Assembly: GCA_051715425.1 (NCBI GenBank)
Contig: JBPXJS010000052.1
Span: 77,130 to 141,129 of the forward strand
From: JAJTFA01 sp051715425
GTDB lineage: Bacteria; Bacteroidota; Bacteroidia; UKL13-3
Length of the DNA stretch: 64,000 nucleotides
Reading direction: 5' to 3'
The translations under genes and the position numbers were made by a program. A model generated the notes under the pieces. That model was not told the origin of the DNA. It did no database searches and saw only the letters and a program-made list of their open reading frames with translations. Below, piece by piece: positions 55,120 to 61,909 of the stretch. The stretch's first letter is position 1; every line of letters starts with the position of its first letter.

Positions 55120-55794
55120 ATGGAAAACCCAAACGCATACCAACATATAGCAGCACTATTAACTACAGAAGAGCTGCATAAAGTGAGAGAGTTGAGTGTA
55201 ACTGCAAGTTTTACTGATGGCAAAGTTACGGCTACCGATGCTGCCCGATCTGTAAAAAACAATATGCAACTGCAGCAGGAGAGTGCGGTAAATATGCAGT
55301 TGCAGCAAATTATTTTACAAGCACTAAACCGTTCTCCGGTATTCAGAAACATTACTTTCCCAAGACATATTTATCCTTTTTTGTTCAGCAAATACAAACA
55401 GGGAATGGAATACGGATGGCATGTGGACAGCCCACTGATGGGCGAACTGCTCCGTACTGATATTGCCATAACCATATTCCTTAACCATCCGGAAGAATAT
55501 GATGGAGGTGAACTGGAATTACAATCGAACGCTGGAACCTTATTGTATAAACTACCGGCAGGAGATGCCGTGTGTTACCCATGCACACAACTTCATCGGG
55601 TAAAGCCTGTTTTAAAAGGAGAGCGCAGGGTTGCGGTAAGTTGGATACAAAGTATGCTCAGAAGCAGTGAACACAGGATCGTATTAAGAGAAATTCAGGA
55701 AGTAATAAGCAGCCTGCGAAAAAAGGAACAAACAGAAGAGGCCAATCTTCTTCAGCAAACACATAGCAATTTGTTACGCATGTGGGCAGAGTAA
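55120..55794 (+). CDS. PKHD-type 2-oxoglutarate/Fe(II) hydroxylase
   Basis: A 224-residue oxygenase of the PKHD/PiuC (YbiX) type. Iron ligands are in YGWHVDSPLMG (H-x-D) and CTQLHRVKPV, with the co-substrate arginine in GERRVAVSWIQS. DIAITIFLNHPEEYDGGELEL is the family core. It starts 11 bases after the carbamoyltransferase. Likely a tailoring hydroxylase in operon G; substrate unknown. Confidence 0.88.
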   Translation: MENPNAYQHIAALLTTEELHKVRELSVTASFTDGKVTATDAARSVKNNMQLQQESAVNMQLQQIILQALNRSPVFRNITFPRHIYPFLFSKYKQGMEYGWHVDSPLMGELLRTDIAITIFLNHPEEYDGGELELQSNAGTLLYKLPAGDAVCYPCTQLHRVKPVLKGERRVAVSWIQSMLRSSEHRIVLREIQEVISSLRKKEQTEEANLLQQTHSNLLRMWAE

Positions 55795-55813
55795 AACTTA
55801 ACAAATAAATAAT

Positions 55814-56395
55814 TTGAGCAACATCATCACTTATCAGCTTCCGTTTACTTTCGATGCATCGCAAATGCAGAAAGAAGTATTACAGTTTACCGAAACAGAA
55901 TGGATTGATCATTTTAACACCGGATACTATTCCGGCAACTGGAGCGCTATTCCACTGCGCTCAGTAAACGGAGATCCTGCGCGCATATTTCCGGACCCAA
56001 CAGGTAATGGTGTTTATATGGATACCCCCAACCTGCACAGGTGTACTTATATAACAAGTATTTTAAACACCCTGTTATGCGATAAAATAGATGTGCGCTT
56101 AATGAGGTTAAAAGCAGGATCTGTAATAAAAAGGCACCGCGATTATGACCTGGAAATTGAAGACGGGGAAATACGGCTGCACGTTCCTGTTTTCACCAAT
56201 CCGGATTTGGAGTTTTACCTGAATGATGAGCGGGTTGTTTTAAACGAAGGAGAATGCTGGTACCTTAATTTTAACTTGTTTCATAGTGTAAATAATAAAG
56301 GAACAACAGACAGAATTCACCTGGTAATTGATTGTAAAGTGAATGACTGGATACGTGCTTTGTTTCAAAAAAGAGTTGTGCCTGAAAAAGCATAA
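55814..56395 (+). CDS. Aspartyl/asparaginyl beta-hydroxylase family protein
   Basis: A 193-residue 2-oxoglutarate/Fe(II) oxygenase. The signature is KRHRDYDLEIEDGEIRLHVPV (first His), with the second histidine in NLFHSVNNKGTTDRIHLVID. The start is TTG at 55814 (TTG AGC AAC ATC); no earlier ATG fits. This family hydroxylates Asp/Asn in peptides or amino acids. It ends operon G, so this operon combines carbamoyl transfer with two hydroxylations. Confidence 0.85.
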   Translation: MSNIITYQLPFTFDASQMQKEVLQFTETEWIDHFNTGYYSGNWSAIPLRSVNGDPARIFPDPTGNGVYMDTPNLHRCTYITSILNTLLCDKIDVRLMRLKAGSVIKRHRDYDLEIEDGEIRLHVPVFTNPDLEFYLNDERVVLNEGECWYLNFNLFHSVNNKGTTDRIHLVIDCKVNDWIRALFQKRVVPEKA

Positions 56396-56414
56396 AAAAG
56401 GAATCTTAAGAATC

Positions 56415-56564
56415 GAATAAATTATTCGCAAAAAACCAAATTTCACATACAAACCAACAAATCAATCAGTTAACAAAAAATCATTGTAAAAAAAAAGAGT
56501 GTTTTCACTCTCAAAAAAGAGTGTTTTCACTCTTGTTTCGGATTACCTGAATAAACGATATTAC
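56415..56564 (+). promoter_or_regulatory. Repeat promoter, copy H (tail-collar operon)
   Basis: 15-bp palindrome CGAATAAATTATTCG (56414-56428) displaced by about 59 bp from its usual place, then perfect units from 56497 and 56519 (22-bp period) and TTG at 56533-56535. At +21 nt the sequence is GATATTAC (56557-56564), a poor -7 box. ATG at 56606. Confidence 0.75.
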
Positions 56565-56605
56565 AACTCAAAATTTTCTAACCAACAAACTTAAACAACA
56601 ACATT

Positions 56606-57169
56606 ATGGAAGGAACCATTGGAGAAATCCGACTATTTGCTGCCAACTTCGCCCCAAAGACTTGGGCATTTTGTCAGGGACAGAAATTGCCAATCAATCA
56701 AAATCAGGCACTGTTTTCAATTCTGGGCACCACTTATGGGGGCGATGGGGTAACCACATTTGCTTTACCGGATCTAAGAGGAAGAACTGCCATCGGTCAG
56801 GGACAAGGACCTGGGCTTAGCTTTCGCACTTTAGGAGAAATGAATGGGGAAGCCACTCATACCCTTTTGCAAACGGAGATGCCACAACACAACCATGCAT
56901 CATCAATTACCGCAAATGCCAATGCATCCATGGCTTGCTTAAATGACTCTGCAACTACAGAGTCTCCTGATGGCAACTATATTGCCAGTATAGGGCAAAA
57001 CCAATTCTCGCCAAACAGCGATACGGTGATGGGCATCACGCCTGCCTCTGTAACAGCCAATATGCAGGTAGGTGTGGCCGGTGCTTCTCAGCCTCATCAG
57101 AATATGCAGCCATATCTGGGTATGAATTATGTTATATGTCTTCTGGGCATGTATCCTTCAAGGAATTAA
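56606..57169 (+). CDS. Phage tail-collar domain protein 1
   Basis: A 187-residue protein of the phage tail-collar / MdpB (microcystin-dependent) type: GTIGEIRLFAANFAPKTWAFCQG, LFSILGTTYGGDGVTTFALPDLRGR and a conserved end MNYVICLLGMYPSRN. There is no signal peptide. In phages this domain forms trimeric fibre parts. First of three tandem paralogues under promoter copy H; an assembled heteromeric fibre is plausible. Confidence 0.88.
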   Translation: MEGTIGEIRLFAANFAPKTWAFCQGQKLPINQNQALFSILGTTYGGDGVTTFALPDLRGRTAIGQGQGPGLSFRTLGEMNGEATHTLLQTEMPQHNHASSITANANASMACLNDSATTESPDGNYIASIGQNQFSPNSDTVMGITPASVTANMQVGVAGASQPHQNMQPYLGMNYVICLLGMYPSRN

Positions 57170-57210
57170 TCTTTTTTAACAATCATTAAATTTTTTAAAT
57201 CAACAATATC

Positions 57211-57774
57211 ATGGAAGGAACTATAGGAGAAATCAGAATGTTTGCAGGAAATTTTGCTCCAAGAACCTGGGCATTTTGCCAGGGACAAATCCTGCAAATC
57301 AGAAGCAATACTGCTTTATTTTCAATTCTAGGAACACAATACGGAGGTGATGGTACTAATACTTTTGCTTTACCGAACCTGATGTCTCGTGCAATGGTTG
57401 GTACCGGGACCGGTGACGGCTTAACTACCTACACCAATGGTGAAATGGTAGGAACAGAAACAGTAACCCTTATTCCCACAGAGATGCCGGCCCATATTCA
57501 TACAGGTGCTGTAACTATAACAGGATCTGTAGCGCCTTATTCGCTAAATGATGGCGGCAGCACAGATTCTCCCGAAAGTACCTATCTGGCCAGCACGGGA
57601 GCCAATCAATACTCGCCCACACAAGATGATACCATGGGTGCATCTCCTGTTACCATTACTGCCAATGCTACCATAGGAATGACCGGAAATTCGTTGCCAC
57701 ACAACAATATGCAGCCGTTCACCACTTTGAACTTTGTTATTTGTTTGAATGGCATTTTTCCTTACAGGAATTAA
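57211..57774 (+). CDS. Phage tail-collar domain protein 2
   Basis: A 187-residue paralogue of the previous gene product (GTIGEIRMFAGNFAPRTWAFCQG, FSILGTQYGGDGTNTFALPNL), with the same length and end (LNFVICLNGIFPYRN). It differs mainly in the central 90-150 region, which in collar proteins forms the exposed part. Gap of 41 bases. Confidence 0.88.
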   Translation: MEGTIGEIRMFAGNFAPRTWAFCQGQILQIRSNTALFSILGTQYGGDGTNTFALPNLMSRAMVGTGTGDGLTTYTNGEMVGTETVTLIPTEMPAHIHTGAVTITGSVAPYSLNDGGSTDSPESTYLASTGANQYSPTQDDTMGASPVTITANATIGMTGNSLPHNNMQPFTTLNFVICLNGIFPYRN

Positions 57775-57831
57775 TCTCCCGATTAAAATTAAAACAGTTA
57801 AATTATTACCTATTTAAAGTACAAAAATATT

Positions 57832-58398
57832 ATGGAAGGAACAATGTCAGAAATAAGAGCATTCGCAGGAACTTTTGCCCCTGCAGGATGGATGTTCTGC
57901 GCAGGCCAAAGCCTGGCTATTGCACAATACGATGCCTTGTTTGCATTATTAGGAACTACATATGGTGGTGACGGACAAGTTACCTTTAACCTGCCGAATT
58001 TGAGCAGCAGGGTTCCGGTTGGTACCGGAAGCGGAGCACCATTTCCCGAAGTTGATCTGGGTGAAGCAGGAGGGAATGAATACGTGACACTAACAACCCC
58101 GCAATTACCCGCACACATTCACTCATCTTCGGTTACAGCAGCAGGTAGTTTTGCACCCAAAGCTTTTAATGATGCCGGATCAACAGACTCACCTGTTGGT
58201 AATTATCTGGCACAGGTACCCAGCGCAAACCGCTTTGCCTCAACTCATGATGGCTCTGTTGCGCCAACTACTTTTTCCGGAACAGGATCAGCTACATTGA
58301 GTCCAACAGGTGGATCGCAACCGCATGATAATATTATGCCGGTTACTGCCTGCTACTGGATTATTTGTGTAGAAGGCATATTCCCAAGCAGGAATTAA
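57832..58398 (+). CDS. Phage tail-collar domain protein 3
   Basis: A 188-residue third paralogue (MEGTMSEIRAFAGTFAPAGWMFCAG, LLGTTYGGDGQVTFNLPNL, end CYWIICVEGIFPSRN), the most divergent of the three. Three such genes in a row suggest hetero-oligomer formation or variation of target binding. Confidence 0.88.
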   Translation: MEGTMSEIRAFAGTFAPAGWMFCAGQSLAIAQYDALFALLGTTYGGDGQVTFNLPNLSSRVPVGTGSGAPFPEVDLGEAGGNEYVTLTTPQLPAHIHSSSVTAAGSFAPKAFNDAGSTDSPVGNYLAQVPSANRFASTHDGSVAPTTFSGTGSATLSPTGGSQPHDNIMPVTACYWIICVEGIFPSRN

Positions 58399-58466
58399 AA
58401 AATAAATGGAATGATTACACAGGGAGCGGCAGTAATGCTGCTCCCTTAAATGGTTTAAACACGTTC

Positions 58467-59624
58467 ATGAATCAGAAAAAATTAAATATCGGTTTGTTGC
58501 TTCCTCAGTCCAATATGTATCCGCTGATTGGGAATGATATAACGAATGGATTGCGTTTGGGTTTAAACAACCAGGAACATGTTGAGTTATTTATTGAAGA
58601 TATTGGTTTAGGTATTTCTCAGGATCTGGTAATTGAAAAAGCCAGAAAACTCATGCTGCAACACAACACAGATATTGTTGTTTGTATGGCAGGCATGGAT
58701 ATTTCAGAATCAATTGCCAGGCTATTTGATCAAAGCAAAAAAATACTTTTTTTGCTAACCATGGGAGAAAACCTCAGCGCTCTCCCCTTTTCAAGTCCTT
58801 ATGTATATTATATCTCCTTTGAACTCTGGAGATCGATGTGGGCTATTGGCTCGCATATAGGTGAACAGTCCGCCAAAAAAGTCGCTGTTCTTACTTCTTT
58901 ATACGATTCCGGATACCTGCTCAACTTTGCCTTTAGCAAGGGCTTAGAGCATACCGGAGGTAAAGTTGTTTATACCCATCTTGTTTCTCCGCAAACCAAT
59001 ATGGAAACAGATAAACACCTTTTTCTTAAAAATTTTATCGCATCCGGTGCAGATGTAATCATGATGATCAGCAGTGGAAGCAATGCCGTAAACCTGCTTC
59101 AGCATTATACATCATTGCAGGAGATCAACACCATCCCGCTATACGGATCACCTTTAAGTGTAGCAGAATATCTGCTGCCTGAACATGCCGGACGGGTACA
59201 ACATACCTATAGCGGCAGTGCCTGGTCAATGGCTGTTGACCTGCCTCAAAACAAACAATTTGTAGAAGCATATCAGGAAGAAACAGACAATTATCCTTCT
59301 CCATTTTCCCTGCTTGGTTATGAAGCCGGACTGTTTATTCATGAAGCAATGAAGCATTCAACCAACGAAAAGCTGACATCAAAAACACTTTCAGTAAAAA
59401 TTCCGGCCTCTGAAATAATAAGCCCAAGGGGGAAATTATCTATTAACAAACAAACCGGGTTTATTACCTCCACACATTTTCTTACACGTGTAATAGAAAA
59501 TGAAGGACAGTTTGCTCATGAGGTTATTAAAGAATTAAACCAGGTAGAAAAAGAAGAAACCCTGCATGATGAGTTAAAAACATCTCTTTACTCCGGCTGG
59601 AAAAACCCATATATCTGCATATGA
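58467..59624 (+). CDS. Periplasmic-binding-protein-like (Peripla_BP_6) protein without signal peptide
   Basis: A 385-residue protein with the fold of branched-chain amino-acid-type substrate-binding proteins: KLNIGLLLPQSNMYPLIGNDITNGLRLGLN, IVVCMAGMDISESIARLFD, KKVAVLTSLYDSGYLLNFAFSKG and a late LLGYEAGLFIHEAM. The start at 58467 gives MNQKKLN with no signal peptide. It may thus be a cytoplasmic ligand sensor, or be exported by another route. No ABC permease or ATPase is encoded nearby. It overlaps the formyltransferase gene by ATGA. Confidence 0.75.
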   Translation: MNQKKLNIGLLLPQSNMYPLIGNDITNGLRLGLNNQEHVELFIEDIGLGISQDLVIEKARKLMLQHNTDIVVCMAGMDISESIARLFDQSKKILFLLTMGENLSALPFSSPYVYYISFELWRSMWAIGSHIGEQSAKKVAVLTSLYDSGYLLNFAFSKGLEHTGGKVVYTHLVSPQTNMETDKHLFLKNFIASGADVIMMISSGSNAVNLLQHYTSLQEINTIPLYGSPLSVAEYLLPEHAGRVQHTYSGSAWSMAVDLPQNKQFVEAYQEETDNYPSPFSLLGYEAGLFIHEAMKHSTNEKLTSKTLSVKIPASEIISPRGKLSINKQTGFITSTHFLTRVIENEGQFAHEVIKELNQVEKEETLHDELKTSLYSGWKNPYICI

Positions 59625-60574
59625 ACGTAACCGTACTTGCCAATAGTAAACTTGCCATACCTGCTTTGTATTTTCTATTACAAAACAAGATGGTAAATGC
59701 TGTTGGAATTCCGGATACTATACACGAAGCAACGGATCAGATAAAAACTATTGCCACTCAGTTTCATATTCCCTGCCAGGTTCTCTCCAAAAACAACCTC
59801 CGGCAAACAATGGAAAACTGGTTACAGGTTTCAAAACCTGATGTGGTTTTTGTGCTTACGTTTCCATATAAAATTCCGGCATCGTTGCTTGGCATACCAC
59901 CAAAAGGCTTTTATAATTTTCACTTTGGGGTTTTACCAGAATACAGGGGGGCGGATGCCATTTTTTGGCAAATAAAAAACCGGGAACCATTTGGAGGATT
60001 GAGCATCCACAAAATGGATGAAACCTTTGATACCGGCCCTTTAATTCATATAGAAAAAATAAACATCCTTAAAGAAGATACCTATGGGATGCATGTGGCC
60101 AAACTATCGCATATGGCCGTTCCTATAATTGCCAAAATAACAGAGCAGATAAAAAACAATTCATATACGCTAACAGAGCAGGATAAAACCAAGGCGAGGT
60201 ATTACCCTAAGCCTGTTTTTAATGACCTTGAAATTGAATGGGCTACTCAGGGAGCCGAAGATATTATTGCGCTGATGCGGGCTGCAAATCCGTGGAATAA
60301 GGGCGTTTTTACCAGCATCAACCATATGCCGCTAAGAATTGCCGATGCCGAACTTATTCATTCATTTACCTATGCCGGAACCCCTGTTGCCGGAGAGGTG
60401 CTTCGTGCTGATACTGCGCAGGGCATTTATGTTGCCACACAGGATCATAAAATATTAAGCCTTTCCATTATAGCACTTGATGAAGGTTTTTATACCGGAA
60501 AACAATTCAGTGCCTTGGGTATTAAACCCGGAATGCGTTTCGAAAAAATCCAACAACAACAACCAAATAATTAA
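59621..60574 (+). CDS. Formyltransferase-family protein (Fmt-like)
   Basis: A 317-residue protein with N-terminal formyl_trans fold: FYNFHFGVLPEYRGADAIFWQI (Asn and His of the active site; canonical HPSLLPRYRGA) and ETFDTGPLI with the catalytic aspartate, plus an Fmt C-terminal-like domain (ARYYPKPVFNDLEIEW, LSIIALDEG). It is a specialised paralogue rather than housekeeping fmt, judging by its divergent motif and context. It probably formylates an amino sugar or peptide using formyl-tetrahydrofolate. Confidence 0.83.
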   Translation: MNVTVLANSKLAIPALYFLLQNKMVNAVGIPDTIHEATDQIKTIATQFHIPCQVLSKNNLRQTMENWLQVSKPDVVFVLTFPYKIPASLLGIPPKGFYNFHFGVLPEYRGADAIFWQIKNREPFGGLSIHKMDETFDTGPLIHIEKINILKEDTYGMHVAKLSHMAVPIIAKITEQIKNNSYTLTEQDKTKARYYPKPVFNDLEIEWATQGAEDIIALMRAANPWNKGVFTSINHMPLRIADAELIHSFTYAGTPVAGEVLRADTAQGIYVATQDHKILSLSIIALDEGFYTGKQFSALGIKPGMRFEKIQQQQPNN

Positions 60575-60577
60575 ATA

Positions 60578-61867
60578 ATGTGTATGAAAAAAATGTACTC
60601 TCAGATTTTTTACTCCAGCTTGTTCCTTCTTCTGTTTCCAATAAATCATATCAACGCGCAAACCACACTTGTTGCGGGAGATATTGCCTTTACCGGTTAC
60701 AACTCCGATAATTCAACCGGGCTTGATACCTTTTCATTTGTGATTACCCGGGTGGGTGGAATTTCCAGTGCCACCACCATATCTTTTACGGATAACGGAT
60801 GGTTGTCGGGCACAAGTGCCTTAGCGACCAATGAAGGTGTTATTACCTGGACCAGCAGCAACAGTATCAGTCAGGGTACAGAGGTAAAAATTGCAGGTCT
60901 GGTGGCTCTTATAAACGGAGCAACAAGTGGAACTGTTGCAAACACCAGTAATGCAGCAAGTGGTCTTTCTCTTTCCACTACAGGGGATCAGGTTCTGGCA
61001 TTCCAGGGAGCGTCATTATCTCCAACTTTTATTTCGGCTATTCAGATGAACGTATCTACCCTTGCCGGTGATGGTATTGACAGTGACAGCTTAAACTGGG
61101 ATGGTTCAGTAATTGGAACCAACAGAAGTGCCAGACCTGCCGGACTCATGACCGGAAGAACAGCCGTATGGTTACCAACTGAAGTGGATAATGCAAAATA
61201 TAGCTGCACCGGTTCAACCGGATCTCTTGCAAATGTTATTATTGCCATAAACAATAGTGGAAACTGGCTTAAAGATGATGTAAATCCATATGTTTTACCA
61301 TCGGGATGTTTTAACGGTTCTATCCTTCCGGTTAGTTTCCTTTCTTTTACAGCCTCTCAAAAGGAAACCCGCGTTGAACTCCAATGGATAACAAGCTCAG
61401 AAATAAACACCGACTATTTTGTGGTAGAAAAATCATACAACAAAGCAGAATATACTGACTTATCAAAGGTTTACAGTAAATCTTCACTTTCATCAGGGAC
61501 TCAGTTATATACCTTTATTGATGGGGAGGCATTACCCGGCACTGTTTATTACAGACTAAAAACAACCGACCTTGATGGTTCTTTTGAGTACTCCCCAATT
61601 ATCACTGTGGAGAACAAATATGCCGGTATATCAAACCTTATGGTTTATCCAAACCCGGCCACCGATAATATTATTCTAGGGGGCTTACCAACCGAAACAT
61701 CAGTTGAAATAACAGACATGACAGGGAAACCCCTATTAGATATGATTGTAGAAACAACTGACAGCAAAGTTGTAAATATCAATACATTGAAGCCTGGTAC
61801 CTATATCATCCGGTTGAATTCAAAAATTTCAGAACAGCCTATTATAAAAATGTTTATTAAAATTTAA
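60578..61867 (+). CDS. Secreted protein with T9SS sorting domain
   Basis: A 429-residue protein (start at 60578, or at the ATG 6 bases later giving MKKMYSQ). Signal peptide YSSLFLLLFPINHINAQ. The N-terminal ~215-residue domain (LVAGDIAFTGYNSD, ISFTDNGWLSG) is followed by a short FN3-like linker region and a type A sorting domain (LMVYPNPATDN..., ending IIKMFIKI). Function unknown. The N-terminal domain is duplicated in the next gene. Gap of 3 bases to the formyltransferase. Confidence 0.85.
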   Translation: MCMKKMYSQIFYSSLFLLLFPINHINAQTTLVAGDIAFTGYNSDNSTGLDTFSFVITRVGGISSATTISFTDNGWLSGTSALATNEGVITWTSSNSISQGTEVKIAGLVALINGATSGTVANTSNAASGLSLSTTGDQVLAFQGASLSPTFISAIQMNVSTLAGDGIDSDSLNWDGSVIGTNRSARPAGLMTGRTAVWLPTEVDNAKYSCTGSTGSLANVIIAINNSGNWLKDDVNPYVLPSGCFNGSILPVSFLSFTASQKETRVELQWITSSEINTDYFVVEKSYNKAEYTDLSKVYSKSSLSSGTQLYTFIDGEALPGTVYYRLKTTDLDGSFEYSPIITVENKYAGISNLMVYPNPATDNIILGGLPTETSVEITDMTGKPLLDMIVETTDSKVVNINTLKPGTYIIRLNSKISEQPIIKMFIKI

Positions 61868-61909
61868 CATGATATGTATACTTTTACCCCACCAACAACT
61901 CCTAAGTCT

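Noticed and set aside
14509..56535. CRISPR array from the recurring short repeats
   Set aside because: Only two units per site with an 8-bp gap between 14-bp palindromes, sites are kilobases apart and always ahead of genes; no spacers or cas genes.
14509..56535. Repeat hairpins as intrinsic terminators
   Set aside because: The stems are followed by TTG and promoter-like sequence rather than a T-run, and they lie just before start codons; real terminators here look different (11904, 36736, 47507).
14366..61867. Integrated prophage
   Set aside because: Despite amidase, tail-collar, hub and tape-measure domains, there is no integrase, terminase, portal, capsid, sheath or tube gene, and the genes are split into many separately promoted operons.
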